A DNA stretch of 64,000 bases, from NCBI GenBank assembly GCA_025517465.1, contig JAOPKE010000003.1, forward strand, positions 456,113 to 520,112. The letters run 5' to 3'. Positions 44,078-53,995 of the stretch are shown piece after piece. Each line of letters begins with the position of its first letter. Position 1 is the first letter of the stretch. The notes beneath the pieces are model-generated. The model saw only the letters and a program-made list of their open reading frames with translations. It was not told the DNA's origin and searched no databases. This DNA is from Halobacteria archaeon HArc-gm2. Its GTDB lineage: Archaea > Halobacteriota > Halobacteria > Halobacteriales > Haloarculaceae. The translations under genes were made by a program, and so were the position numbers.

Positions 44078-44662
44078 ATGACGGACATCGAGCGAGCCAC
44101 CGAGGCCGTCGACGACGGCGACCTCGTCGTCTACCCGACGGAGACGGTGTACGGGCTGGGGGCGGACGCACTGGACCCCGACGCCGTCGAGCGGGTGTTC
44201 GCGGCGAAGGGCCGGGACCCCGACGACCCGCTCTCCCTCGGCGTTCCGGACGTCGACACCGCCCTCGAGTACGCGAACCCCACCGAGCGCGAGGAACGCT
44301 TCATGCGGGCGTTCCTCCCCGGCCCCGTCACGGTCGTCGTCGAGCGCGGCGACCAGGTGCCCGACGAACTGACGGGCGGACGCGACCGCGTCGGGATCCG
44401 GATTCCCGAGCACGAACTGGCGCGGGACCTCCTCGCCGCGGCCGGCCCGCTCACCGCGACGAGCGCGAACGTCAGCGGGAACTCCAGCGCACGCAGCGTC
44501 GACGAACTCGACGACGAGATCCGCGAGGCGGCGGCGGTCGTCCTCGACGGCGGCGAGACGCTCGGGGCGGAGTCCACGGTCGTCGACGTCGGCGAGGGCG
44601 AGATACTGCGGGACGGCGGGATGGTGACGGCCGTACAGATGTGGCTGCGAAGCGAAGAGTAG
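44078..44662 (+). CDS. L-threonylcarbamoyladenylate synthase (Sua5/YrdC family)
   Basis: 194 aa from ATG 44078. Motifs: VVYPTETVYGLGADALDPDA, AAKGRDPDDPLSLGV, then FLPGPVTVVVERG and TATSANVSGNSSA. Makes threonylcarbamoyl-AMP from threonine, bicarbonate and ATP for t6A37 in tRNA. YrdC-only size, without the Sua5 C-terminal domain. Followed by a hairpin cluster. Confidence 0.9.
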   Translation: MTDIERATEAVDDGDLVVYPTETVYGLGADALDPDAVERVFAAKGRDPDDPLSLGVPDVDTALEYANPTEREERFMRAFLPGPVTVVVERGDQVPDELTGGRDRVGIRIPEHELARDLLAAAGPLTATSANVSGNSSARSVDELDDEIREAAAVVLDGGETLGAESTVVDVGEGEILRDGGMVTAVQMWLRSEE

Positions 44663-44665
44663 GAA

Positions 44666-44722
44666 GGTCGTGAGCGAAGTGAACGACCGTCTCGGTACCG
44701 AACGGGAAGCGGAGCGACCCGT
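44666..44722. repeat. Constant-core hairpins after the YrdC gene
   Basis: 44666-44688: perfect stem GGTCGT/ACGACC around GAGCGAAGTGA. 44702-44722: ACGGG/CCCGT around AAGCGGAGCGA. The stretch to 44850 contains GAGGGGACGCCAG (44765-44777), which occurs again near 61333, plus other repeats of the same style. Confidence 0.75.
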
Positions 44723-44854
44723 CAGGTAGGACGGCGCCGACCGATGGACGTCGCAGAGCGCAGTGAGGGGACGCCAGATGCGCGAGCGGCGTGAGCCGCG
44801 AGCAGGAAGGAGCCAGCTTTCGAGCGAGCGGTGAAACCGCGAGTCGCCCGGGAA

Positions 44855-45505
44855 TCACGGCTTCAGGATGCTCTTGAGCGACCGCGTTCGCGTACCACAG
44901 GACTCCTGGTACTCACAGGGTTCGCACTTGGCGCCGTTCGACGTGCGCGGTGGTGGCCCGTCGATGGATTCGGCGGTCCGGAGCGCCCGACGGTAGTCGC
45001 CCGTGCGACGCGTCGTCAGTTCGATCTCGCGAACGACGCCGTAGGCCGGGTACTCGGCGTAGGCGCGTTCGACCTGCCGCTCGCGTTCCCAGGAGAGCGC
45101 CTTGGCGGCGGCGACGAGTCGGACGGACTGGGGCTCCCAGACGCCGTCGTCGGGCGGGCGGCCGGCGAAGACCAGCGACGGGGCGAGCGGGTCTTCCAGC
45201 ACCTTGTGGGCGACGCCGCGGCAGTCCTTCCCTTCGAGGAACGCGTTCTTCCGGGGCGGGTCGGCGAGTTCGTCCCACGAGTCGAGATCGTCGCTCGCGG
45301 TTCGGAGTCGATCGCGGAACGTTCCCGGTGCTACCTCGATAGGAGCAGCGAGCAGCGCCGCGTCGACGGCCAGCAGGTGCTCGTACTCGAAGGCGAGCGA
45401 CCGGACGTCGCTCACGTCCGGCACCTCGACGTCGGCGTCGCGGCGGCGGTGGTACAGCTTCCGGGCGCAGTACGCGGCCGTCTCCAGGTCGCGGAAGGCG
45501 TGCAT
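44855..45505 (-). CDS. Solo Cas4-like Fe-S protein (PD-(D/E)XK superfamily, active site unclear)
   Basis: 216 aa from ATG 45505 (MHAFRDLETAAYCARKLYHR). The AYC near the start and CEPCEYQESC close to the end supply four cysteines, as in the [4Fe-4S] cluster of Cas4/AddB nucleases. I do not see a clean D-(D/E)xK catalytic set in between. No CRISPR array or other cas gene is in the window. Probably a housekeeping nuclease relative or an inactive binding protein. Confidence 0.65.
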   Translation of the reverse strand: MHAFRDLETAAYCARKLYHRRRDADVEVPDVSDVRSLAFEYEHLLAVDAALLAAPIEVAPGTFRDRLRTASDDLDSWDELADPPRKNAFLEGKDCRGVAHKVLEDPLAPSLVFAGRPPDDGVWEPQSVRLVAAAKALSWERERQVERAYAEYPAYGVVREIELTTRRTGDYRRALRTAESIDGPPPRTSNGAKCEPCEYQESCGTRTRSLKSILKP

Positions 45506-45568
45506 GGACCGCTCTGGTCCCGTCTTCACTGATAAAGGGTCGGGCGCGGGAACGGTGGAAGAAGGTGC

Positions 45569-46174
45569 CTAAAAGCTAACGTCCGCGTCCTCTTCGAGCG
45601 AGCCGATGTCCTCGGTCGTGTCGTCGAGGCCGTTCTCGGGCATCGCGTCGGTCATCGCCGTGAGGCCGGCGTCGGCGAGGGCCTCCTCGAACTCGGCCTG
45701 GAAGCGCTGGCTGACCTGCCGGGCCTCGTTCTGGGCGGTGACGACCCGGCAGTAGTGGCGGACCGCCTCGGGCGCGGCGTCGAGGTCGGCGGCCAGCGTC
45801 GCGACGTCGTCTCCGGCCCGCTTGCGGAGCGGCGCGAGGTCGAACGGCGCGTCGGTGTCCGCGTCGCGGAAGAGGTGGAGGTCCAGCCGGGCGTCGAAGA
45901 CGTCCTCGGGCGCGACGCCCAGCTCGTCGGCGATAGTGGCGTCGTCGTCGCCGTCGTAGAACCCACGAACGACGGCGGCGAGTCGCTCGTCGTCGAGCCC
46001 GGAGTCGAAGTCGTACCGGTCGCGCATGCGCTCGACGACCGCGGCGATGCGGTCGTCCACCCCGTCCTCGTCGGTGGTGAGCGAGCCAGGCGACTCCTCC
46101 TGGGACTCCGTGACGGTGTCCTCGCCGGCGACGTCGACGAAGATGTCGCGTAGTTCCTCGGTCTTTTCGTCCAT
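45569..46174 (-). CDS. Conditioned-medium-induced protein 4-like haloarchaeal protein
   Basis: 201 aa from ATG 46174 (MDEKTEELRDIFVDVAGEDT). VTESQEESPGSLTTDE, IAAVVERMRDRYDFDSGLDD and LVVVRGFYDGDDDATIAD-like features match the family named from Natrialba; helical, with a HTH-like DDATIADELGVAPEDVFDAR. Possibly a transcription-associated protein; function unknown. Separated by about 60 bases from the Cas4-like gene, same strand. Confidence 0.75.
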   Translation of the reverse strand: MDEKTEELRDIFVDVAGEDTVTESQEESPGSLTTDEDGVDDRIAAVVERMRDRYDFDSGLDDERLAAVVRGFYDGDDDATIADELGVAPEDVFDARLDLHLFRDADTDAPFDLAPLRKRAGDDVATLAADLDAAPEAVRHYCRVVTAQNEARQVSQRFQAEFEEALADAGLTAMTDAMPENGLDDTTEDIGSLEEDADVSF

Positions 46175-46362
46175 CGACCGAGAAAGGGTGGACGGACGGG
46201 TAAGTATCTGTCGGGAACGGGCCAAACGGGCGGGAATGCGGCAGATAGCTGGACAGTACGACCGCAGTCAGTGGGGCGTGAACTCTGAACACCGATTTCG
46301 TTTCCGACAGACCGCGGTGGGGTCCAGCAAGACTTAAGCGGCAGGACGATGGGTGATATCAC

Positions 46363-48462
46363 ATGGCATTGCCGCTCCAGGCGGCCACGCGGCCCACCTT
46401 CTGGCAGATCAGCCCGCTCGGGAAAGCGATCTTCTACTACCTCTCGGCGGTGGCGATACTGGTCTTCCTCGTCGGCGTCTACCGGCGGTTTGCCCGGTAC
46501 GCGCGGGCAAGCGAGGACCCGTTCCCGCGGCTCGACGACCTGCCGGGTCGCGTGCTCACGGCCGCCGGAATCGTCCTGTCGAACCAGAAACAGTTCGACC
46601 GCGACTGGGTCGCTGGTCTGTGGCACTCCTTCGTCTTCTGGGGCTTTCTCACCCTGCTGATCGGAACGACCATCCTGGGGATCGACATGGACTTCTATCG
46701 GCCGCTGACCGGCGAGTCCTTTTTCGTCGGCGATTTCTACCTCTCCTACTCTTTCGTGATGGACCTGATGGGCCTGCTGTTCGTGGTGGGCCTCGGGATC
46801 GCCATCTGGCGGCGCTACGGCGTCCGCATGGACCGGCTCTGGGGTCGCCACACCGACAGTTCTGATCACCTGCTCGTCTGGTCGCTCTTTCTCCTGGGCG
46901 TCGGCGGCTACCTCACCGAGGGCATCCGGATCCTCGGGACGTCAGCAGTGCGCGACGTCAGCTTCGAGACGGTGAGCTTCGTCGGCTGGACCGTCGCCCG
47001 CGCGTTCGAGGGAGCGGGCGTCACCCCGGAACTCGCGACGGCGGCGTATCCCGTCGTCTGGTGGAGCCACTCGCTGCTGGCGCTGTGGTTCGTCGCCTGG
47101 GTCCCCTACGCCAAGCCGTTCCACATGCTCTCCTCCTTTGCCAACGTCCTCACCCGCGACGAGAAGGCCGGAGTGAGACTACCGGGTGTACCCGCCGACG
47201 CCGCCCCGGAGGAGATCGGCCCCAGCGAGATAGACGACTTCTCGTGGAAACAACTGCTCGACCAGGACGCCTGCACCAAGTGCGGCCGCTGTTCGGACGC
47301 CTGCCCCGCGAAGGACGTCGGCCGGCCACTCGACCCCCGGGACGTCATTTTGGACCTGAAGCACTACCGGGAGGAGCGCGATGGTGGCGAGGCCGAAGAG
47401 ATGCCCATCATTGCCGACGGTGGCACCTCCGTCGTCGACAGCGAGACGATGGAGTCCTGCCTGGCCTGCATGGCCTGCATGGACAGCTGTCCCGTCGACA
47501 TCGAACACCTCACCAGCTTCACCGAGATGAACCGCCGTCTCACCGAATCGGGCCAGATGGACGAGAACGCCCAGGACGCCATGATGAACGTGTTCCAGCA
47601 CGGGAATTCGTTCGGCAACCCTGAGCGCAAACGACCGGACTGGACCGACGACCTGGACTTCGACGTGCCCGACGCCCGCGAGGAGGCCGTCGACTACCTC
47701 TGGTACGTCGGCGACTACCCCAGCTACGACGGCCGGAACCAGGAGATAGCGACGGCGCTGGCCCGCGTCTTCGAGGCGGCAGACGTCTCCTACGGCATCC
47801 TCTACGAGGACGAACAGAACGCCGGCAACGACGTCCGCCGCGTCGGCGAGGAAGGGCTCTACGAGATGCTCGTCGAGGACAACGCCGCCGCCATCCAGGA
47901 CTGCGAGTTCGACCGGATCGTCACGACCGACCCCCACGCCTACAACACGTTCATGAACGAGTATCCCGAGTTCGAGGCCTGCGAGTGGAGTGAGGAGGAC
48001 GTCTTCCACTACACCCAGGTCGTGGCGAATCTGGTGGACTCGGGTTCGCTGGTCGTGCCGGCTACGCTCGATTACACGGTCACCTACCACGATCCCTGTC
48101 ATCTGGGCCGCTACAACGGCGAGTTCGAGGCGCCCCGGGAGCTCGTGGACGCGACGGGGTGTGAGCGCGTCGAGATGCCCCGCAACCGGCAGGACTCGTT
48201 CTGTTGTGGCGGCGGTGGCGGTGGCCTCTGGATCGAAGTCGAGGAGGAGAAGAAACCGAGTGAGGAGCGGCTTCGAGAGGCCGTGGAGGACACTGAGGCG
48301 GGGAACGCGGTCGAGAAGTTCGTCGTCGCCTGCCCGATGTGTACCACCATGTTCGAGGACGGCCGGAAGACCGGCGGGTTCGAAGACGAACTGGAGATCG
48401 TCGGCGTGACGGAGTTGCTCGCAGAAGCTCTCGACGGAGATGATGTAACCGTGTCAGCGTGA
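46363..48462 (+). CDS. Membrane-bound Fe-S oxidoreductase (NarI-like TM domain, ferredoxin and CCG domains)
   Basis: 699 aa. Residues 1-260: six TM segments of the NarI/heme-b type. Residues about 290-385: two ferredoxin clusters, CTKCGRCSDACPAKDV and CLACMACMDSCPVD. C-terminal: two CCG domains, HDPCHLGRYNGEFEAPRELV and FCCGGGGGGLWIEV. This layout equals ETF:menaquinone oxidoreductases (EMO/FadF-like) and HdrD-like enzymes, which pass electrons from acyl-CoA oxidation or heterodisulfides to the quinone pool. No ETF gene is adjacent, so the donor is inferred. Confidence 0.82.
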   Translation: MALPLQAATRPTFWQISPLGKAIFYYLSAVAILVFLVGVYRRFARYARASEDPFPRLDDLPGRVLTAAGIVLSNQKQFDRDWVAGLWHSFVFWGFLTLLIGTTILGIDMDFYRPLTGESFFVGDFYLSYSFVMDLMGLLFVVGLGIAIWRRYGVRMDRLWGRHTDSSDHLLVWSLFLLGVGGYLTEGIRILGTSAVRDVSFETVSFVGWTVARAFEGAGVTPELATAAYPVVWWSHSLLALWFVAWVPYAKPFHMLSSFANVLTRDEKAGVRLPGVPADAAPEEIGPSEIDDFSWKQLLDQDACTKCGRCSDACPAKDVGRPLDPRDVILDLKHYREERDGGEAEEMPIIADGGTSVVDSETMESCLACMACMDSCPVDIEHLTSFTEMNRRLTESGQMDENAQDAMMNVFQHGNSFGNPERKRPDWTDDLDFDVPDAREEAVDYLWYVGDYPSYDGRNQEIATALARVFEAADVSYGILYEDEQNAGNDVRRVGEEGLYEMLVEDNAAAIQDCEFDRIVTTDPHAYNTFMNEYPEFEACEWSEEDVFHYTQVVANLVDSGSLVVPATLDYTVTYHDPCHLGRYNGEFEAPRELVDATGCERVEMPRNRQDSFCCGGGGGGLWIEVEEEKKPSEERLREAVEDTEAGNAVEKFVVACPMCTTMFEDGRKTGGFEDELEIVGVTELLAEALDGDDVTVSA

Positions 48463-48508
48463 ACTCCTTCTGACGCTAAGTAATCGGTCGAAGCAACTAT
48501 CGATAGAA

Positions 48509-48760
48509 GAAAGCCCTCGGGCCGCTCCAGTCCCGCGGACCACCTGCGCTCCTCACTCCGTTGCGGTGCTTGGTGGACCGGGGTTCCCGGAGCGGCCCTC
48601 GCCCTTTCAGTCCTCCGAGGCCCGCACAGCACCGCAGCCCTGCCCTTCCCCTTCCACGCGAGCGAAGCGAGTGTGGGCTCGAAAGACGAGGTGTGCCGAG
48701 TCTTTCGGTGGGTCGCGCGATGAAACACGCTCCCGGCCAGACCGCGTTCGGTCAGAGAAA
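48509..48760. repeat. Composite intergenic element, copy C (right-arm half)
   Basis: Starts GAAAGCCCTCGG (48509-48520), has CTCGCCCTTTCAGTCC (48598-48613) and the 20-mer CCGCAGCCCTGCCCTTCCCC (48632-48651), identical to 54173-54192 and to the complement of 38635-38654. A constant-core hairpin sits next to it (48654-48676, CCACGC/GTGTGG around GAGCGAAGCGA). Similarity ends near CTCCCGGCC. No inverted terminus on the far side. No gene in 48463-48798. Confidence 0.8.
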
Positions 48761-48798
48761 GTAGTGGCGCCGAACGGGAATCAGCGCTCGCAAAACCC

Positions 48799-50688
48799 CT
48801 ACTCGTCCCAGGTGACGCCGGGAACCTCCCCGACAATCGCCGGCGCGTCGGCCAGCGCCGCCCGAAGGTCGGCCACGCCGGGTTTGTCGACCCGGCCTGG
48901 ATTGACCCGGATTTCGACGGGCTGGTGGCCCAGCGAGACGAACCCAAGGCCCAGTTTTGCGGCGGTCGCCCGGAGCGCGAGGCCGGCGTCAGCGTCACCC
49001 GTCGCGACTCGACGAGCCGGTCCCTCGTGGCCGGGTGCCGTCCGCTCGGCGCCGTCGATGGCGTCCACGAGTTCGGCGTGAGTCGCGTCTCGCTCGTCGG
49101 CCAGGTCGTCGAGCGCGGCGTCGAAGGCGTCGCGTAGCCCCGACCGGCCCCGGTTGACGAACCGCCAGTCGCCGTCGACGAGCGCGGCCATGCCGTCGAT
49201 GGCTGCGGCCGCGTCGGTCTCAGGGGCGACGACGAGGCCCCACTCGCGCGTCCAGCCGCCGAGTAGGGTGCCAGCAGCGTCCTCGTCGGCACCCGTGACG
49301 ACGGCGACGTCGGGGACGCTGCCGGCGAGGCGGCGGTCGCCCTCGGCAGATCCGACGGCCAGGAAGCGCGTCCGGGGAACGGCGTCGAGCAGGTCCCAGA
49401 GAACGGGGTCGGCCTCGCCGACGCCGAACAGGCGCGGGGGGCGGACGTCGGTGCCGAACAGGTGGACGGTGACGGCCGTCCGGTCCGCCAGCAGCGACGT
49501 CTCGGCGGGCATCTCTACGATGCCGTCGGCGTTGGTCAGCGTCGTCGTCGCGCCGCTGCCCTTGTCCACGGGGTAGGCGAGCGTCCCGCCCGCGCCGTCG
49601 GTGACCAGGCCGACGGGCAGGAGGCGGTGGCGCCCCTCGTCGTAGTGGACGTCCTCGCTGAGTTCGGCCCGCCGCCGGGGTCGCTCCAGCGGTGGTCGTC
49701 CGGCGGCCTCGCGGATGGCGGGCGCCACGAGCGTCCGGAACACGGACAGCGCAGACACTGGGTAGCCCGGCAGACCGACGAAGGGCGTCCCGCCGAGGCG
49801 GGCGACCAGCGTCGGCTTGCCGGGCTTGAGGGCGACGCCGTGGTGCAGTTGCTCGCCGTCGTCGTCGATGACCTCGGAGAGGACGTCCACCGCGCCGGCG
49901 CTGGTGGCGCCAGAGGTCAACACCAGGTCACACTCGGCCGCGGCGTCCGCCAGGACCCGTTTCATCTCGGCGGTGTCGTCGCCGACGGTGGGGTAGACTT
50001 CTGGCTTACCGCCGGCGTCCCGGACCGCGGCGGCGATGGACTGCCCGTTGACGTCGTATATCTCGCCGCGTTCGGGGTGGAGTTCGTCGCCGAGGGCGAC
50101 CAGTTCGTCGCCCGTGGAGATGACCGCCACCCGGGGTCGGTCCCGGACCGCGACGGTCTCGCGGCCCAGCGCGGCGAGCAGGCCGATCTCGCGGTTCGTG
50201 ACGACCGTTCCGGGGCCGAGCGCCCGTTCGCCCGGCGCGACGTCGTCGCCGGCCGGCATGACGTGCTCGCCGGGCGTGACGGTGGTCCGAATTGCCACGT
50301 CAGAGTTCCGGCGGCTGGTCCGTTCGACCATCACGACCGCGTCGGCGCCGGGCGGCATGACCGCGCCAGTGGATACCTCGACGGCCGTCATCGGGTCGAC
50401 GTCGGCGGTCGGTTCCTCGCCGGCGTGAACCTCGCCGACGATCTCGAGGACCGTCGGGGCGGCCTCGCTGGCGCCGACGGTGTCGGTCGCCCGGACGGCG
50501 TAGCCGTCCATGCTCGCTCGATCGAACCCCGGGACCGCGAGGTCCGCGTCGACCCGTTCGGCGAGGACTCGACCCTGCGCGTCGGCGAGCGGGACGGCTT
50601 CAGTGCCGCCGCCGAGGTCGAAGCCCGCGATCGTTTCGCGGACCGCGTCGGGGTCGGCAAGCGTCAGGAACTCGGTTCGGTCGGTCAC
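48799..50688 (-). CDS. moeA2: MoeA-type molybdotransferase fused to a periplasmic-binding-like domain
   Basis: 629 aa. MoeA part (1-400): FDRASMDGYAVRATDTVG, MPPGADAVVMVERT, RPRVAVISTGDELVAL and LTSGATSAGAVDVLSEV. C-terminal 220 residues (from about 405) form the LysR/PBP-like domain found attached to MoeA in archaea (COG1910), thought to bind molybdate or a cofactor precursor. Inserts molybdate (or tungstate) into adenylylated molybdopterin. Last gene of the minus-strand operon, overlapping moeA by 4 bases. Confidence 0.9.
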   Translation of the reverse strand: MTDRTEFLTLADPDAVRETIAGFDLGGGTEAVPLADAQGRVLAERVDADLAVPGFDRASMDGYAVRATDTVGASEAAPTVLEIVGEVHAGEEPTADVDPMTAVEVSTGAVMPPGADAVVMVERTSRRNSDVAIRTTVTPGEHVMPAGDDVAPGERALGPGTVVTNREIGLLAALGRETVAVRDRPRVAVISTGDELVALGDELHPERGEIYDVNGQSIAAAVRDAGGKPEVYPTVGDDTAEMKRVLADAAAECDLVLTSGATSAGAVDVLSEVIDDDGEQLHHGVALKPGKPTLVARLGGTPFVGLPGYPVSALSVFRTLVAPAIREAAGRPPLERPRRRAELSEDVHYDEGRHRLLPVGLVTDGAGGTLAYPVDKGSGATTTLTNADGIVEMPAETSLLADRTAVTVHLFGTDVRPPRLFGVGEADPVLWDLLDAVPRTRFLAVGSAEGDRRLAGSVPDVAVVTGADEDAAGTLLGGWTREWGLVVAPETDAAAAIDGMAALVDGDWRFVNRGRSGLRDAFDAALDDLADERDATHAELVDAIDGAERTAPGHEGPARRVATGDADAGLALRATAAKLGLGFVSLGHQPVEIRVNPGRVDKPGVADLRAALADAPAIVGEVPGVTWDE

Positions 50689-51926
50689 TTCGATCCCTCC
50701 CAGTGCTCCACCTGAACGGTGTGGCCCTCCGGGAACCCCTCCGTCTCCTCGGGGACGACCACCCAGCCGTCGGCCTCGGTGACGCTGGAGAGGACGCCCG
50801 ACCCGCGGGCCCGAATCGGCGTCGCCACGCCGTCGTCGAGCGCGACGCGGGCGTACGTTCTGGTGCCGACGGGACTGGCGAGTTTGCGGGAGAGCGTCGC
50901 CTCGGTGGTCGGCGGATCGGTGAACGGCCGACTGGCAAGCCGGCTGACGGCGGGGCGGACCAGCGCCGTCGCAGCGACGAGACAGCCGACGGGGTAGCCC
51001 GGGAGCATGACGACCGGCGTCTCCCCGACAGTACCGAAGCCGACCGGGTGGCCGGGCTGGAGCGCGACGCCGTGGCGCTCGACGGATCCGATGGATTCGA
51101 CGGCCCCGGGAACGTGGTCGCGTTCGCCCGCAGACGTGCCGCCCATCGTGAGGATCAGGTCGGCGTCGCGCTCACCGCTGGCCTCGCGCAACGCCGCCCG
51201 GAGCGCCTCGCTGTCGTCGGTGACCGGGTCGAATCGCTCGGCCTCGCCGCCCCAGCGCCCGACGTACCGGCCGACGGTCAGGCTGTTCGACTCGACGACC
51301 TCGCCGGGCTCGGGGTCGGCACTGACGAGTTCCTCGCCGGTGGGAATCAGGACGACCCTGGGCCGTCGAAAGACGTCGACATCGTCGAGACCGACCACCC
51401 GGAGGAGTCCGAGGTCGGCCGGTGCGAGCCGGTGGCCGGCGTCAAACAGCCGCGCACCGGCTTCGACGTCCTCGCCCTCCGCGCCGACGTTCTCGCCGGG
51501 CGCGACCGCCTCGAAGACGAGCACTTCGTCGCCCACTCGCTCGGTCCGTTCGACCATCACGACCGCGTCGGCGCCGGCCGGCATCGGCTCGCCGGTGTCG
51601 ACCGAAATTGCTCGTCCCGGACCGTACTCTGGCTCCTCGCCCTCACTGTCGTCATCGTCGTCGCGTTTCTCGACTCCCTCTGCGAGTGCGAGCCTGACGG
51701 GCGCGCGCTCGCCGGCGTCGACGACGTCCGCCGCGCGCACGGCGTAGCCGTCCATCGCGGCGCGGTCGTAGTGGGGCACCGCTCTCGGCGCGTCGATGGC
51801 GGTCGCCAGCACCCGGTCGTCGGCGTCGGCCAGGGCGACCGATTCGGTCTCCTCGACGGGCGCGACCAGGTCCAGCAGCGCCGCCCGGGCGTCGTCGACC
51901 GCCGTCCGCTCGCCGACGGCCGTCAT
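50685..51926 (-). CDS. moeA: Molybdopterin molybdotransferase MoeA
   Basis: 413 aa from ATG 51926 (MTAVGERTAVDDARAALLDL). HYDRAAMDGYAVRAADVV, MPAGADAVVMVERTERVG, PRVVLIPTGEELVSADPEPG, LTMGGTSAGERD and LPGYPVGCLVA are MoeA motifs. One DDDDDSEGEE acidic insert near residue 90 is haloarchaeal. Two MoeA proteins in one operon are common in archaea (one for Mo, one for W or a different step, not proven). Overlaps moaB at its start and moeA2 at its end by 4 bases each. Confidence 0.92.
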   Translation of the reverse strand: MTAVGERTAVDDARAALLDLVAPVEETESVALADADDRVLATAIDAPRAVPHYDRAAMDGYAVRAADVVDAGERAPVRLALAEGVEKRDDDDDSEGEEPEYGPGRAISVDTGEPMPAGADAVVMVERTERVGDEVLVFEAVAPGENVGAEGEDVEAGARLFDAGHRLAPADLGLLRVVGLDDVDVFRRPRVVLIPTGEELVSADPEPGEVVESNSLTVGRYVGRWGGEAERFDPVTDDSEALRAALREASGERDADLILTMGGTSAGERDHVPGAVESIGSVERHGVALQPGHPVGFGTVGETPVVMLPGYPVGCLVAATALVRPAVSRLASRPFTDPPTTEATLSRKLASPVGTRTYARVALDDGVATPIRARGSGVLSSVTEADGWVVVPEETEGFPEGHTVQVEHWEGSK

Positions 51927-52482
51927 CGGCGGGCCAGCCCCAGCACGTGGTCGATTTCGGGTAGTAATACTTCCTCGACGCCGAGTTCGACGGCGTCGGG
52001 GTTCCCCGGGAAGGCGTAGATAGCGGTGCCGTCCGCCACGCCCGCGGTCGCCCGGGAGAGCATCGCCATCGTCCCGACCTGCTCGTGGCTCAGTCGCCGG
52101 AAGTACTCGCCGACGCCGGGGAGTTCCTTGTCCAGTAGCGGGCGGAGAGCCTCCACCGTTACGTCGTCGGGCGTCAGCCCCGTCCCGCCGCTGGTGACGA
52201 CGACGTCGACCGTGCCGACGAGGTCGTCGACGGCCTCGGTGATGGCTTCCTGATCGTCCGCGACTATCTCCTGGACCGCGACCTCGTGGCCGGCGGTCTC
52301 GATGGCCTCGCGGGCTACCTCCCCGCTCCGGTCGTCGCTCGCCGAGCGCGAGGTCGAAATCGTGAGGACGGCGAAGGTCCACGTCTCGTCGCTGTCGTGG
52401 TGGTGCTGGTGGTCGTGGTCACCACTTTTGTGACCGTCGTGGTCGTGACCCTCGTGCCCGCCACCGCCGTCGCCGTGGTCGC

Positions 52483-52486
<4 letters not shown>
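51923..52486 (-). CDS. moaB: MoaB/MogA molybdopterin adenylyltransferase with His/Asp-rich N-terminus
   Basis: 187 aa. The domain starts at about residue 35 (WTFAVLTISTSRSASDDRSG), with VVVTSGGTGLTPDDVTVEAL as the cofactor loop and TAIYAFPGNPDAVELGVEEV. Adenylylates molybdopterin before metal insertion. Residues 1-34 contain ten or more His interspersed with Asp and Gly (GHEGHDHDGHKSGDHDHQHH), an extension that most MoaB/MogA proteins lack. Overlaps moaC and moeA by 4 bases. Confidence 0.9.
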
Positions 52487-52959
<473 letters not shown>

Positions 52960-53055
52960 ACTCCGTAGTCCGCGCCGAGCCACTAACCCCTTTCCACGCG
53001 AACGACGGTTGCGCCGGTGAGAAACTATACGTACGTCCGGGTCCCGTTCGAAAAC

Positions 53056-53886
53056 GTGTACGTCCTGGGTATCGCCGGTCCCTCCGACGCGGGCAAGACC
53101 ACGCTCGTCGAGCGCCTGACGAGTCGTCTCTCCGAGCGCGGGTCGGTCGCCACGGTCAAGCACCTCACGCACGCGCCCGACGTCGACACGGAGGGAAAGG
53201 ACACTGCCCGACATCGCGCCGCGGGCGCGCAGGCCACCTACGGCATCACCGACGACGAGGGCTGGTTCGCCACTGGCGCCGACCGGACCCTCGACGAGAC
53301 GCTGGACGACCTGGCCCCCGACTACGACTACGCGCTCGTCGAGGGGTTCTCCCAGGCCGGCGTCCCGACCGTCGCGCTCGGCGGCCGCGACCACGCCGGC
53401 GAGCAGGTGGCGGCGGCGCCGACGGCCGACGACCTCGACCTCGATTCGGTGGTCGACGCGCTCCACGACCGGGAGCCCTACGAGACGCTCGGCTCCCTGG
53501 TCGCGCGAGTGAAGCGCTCGTCCCGGGAGGACCGCGCCGGCGCCATCGCGACCTTCACCGGGCGCGTGCGCGAGCGGGACGCGCCGGACGACGATCCGAC
53601 GGAATACCTGGAATTCGAGAAGTACGACGGCGTCGCCGAGGAGCGACTGGAGACGATCCGGGGCGACCTGCTCGACCGCGACGGAATCTTCGAGGTGGCG
53701 CTCCACCACAGGACGGGCGTGGTCGAGGCCGGCGAGGACATCGTCTTCGTCGTGATCCTGGCCGGCCACCGGGCGGAGGCGTTCCGGGCGGTGGAGGACG
53801 GGATCGACCGCCTGAAAGACGAAGTCCCCCTGTTCAAGAAGGAAGTGACCGTCTCCGACGAGTTCTGGGCCCACGAAGGACCCTGA
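53056..53886 (+). CDS. MobB-MoaE fusion protein
   Basis: 276 aa from GTG 53056 (VYVLGIAGPSDAGKTTLVER). An in-frame GTG at 53017 would put the TATA-like AACTATACG (about 53022-53030) inside the coding region, whereas it stands 27 bases before 53056, as a leaderless promoter should. N-terminal half: MobB GTPase (P-loop GPSDAGKTT). C-terminal half from about 150: molybdopterin synthase large subunit MoaE (FTGRVRER, YLEFEKYDGVAEERLETI, HRTGVVEAGEDIVFVVI). Divergent from the moaC operon, 97 bases between starts. Confidence 0.88.
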   Translation: MYVLGIAGPSDAGKTTLVERLTSRLSERGSVATVKHLTHAPDVDTEGKDTARHRAAGAQATYGITDDEGWFATGADRTLDETLDDLAPDYDYALVEGFSQAGVPTVALGGRDHAGEQVAAAPTADDLDLDSVVDALHDREPYETLGSLVARVKRSSREDRAGAIATFTGRVRERDAPDDDPTEYLEFEKYDGVAEERLETIRGDLLDRDGIFEVALHHRTGVVEAGEDIVFVVILAGHRAEAFRAVEDGIDRLKDEVPLFKKEVTVSDEFWAHEGP

Positions 53887-53995
53887 GATGAGTTATCGGT
53901 GTTCGGCACTCTACGTTGGCTGACGACGAGAAATCCTCGACCGTCTTGGCTCTACGGATAGCTGCTATCGCTGAACGCATCACCACTTACAACCA

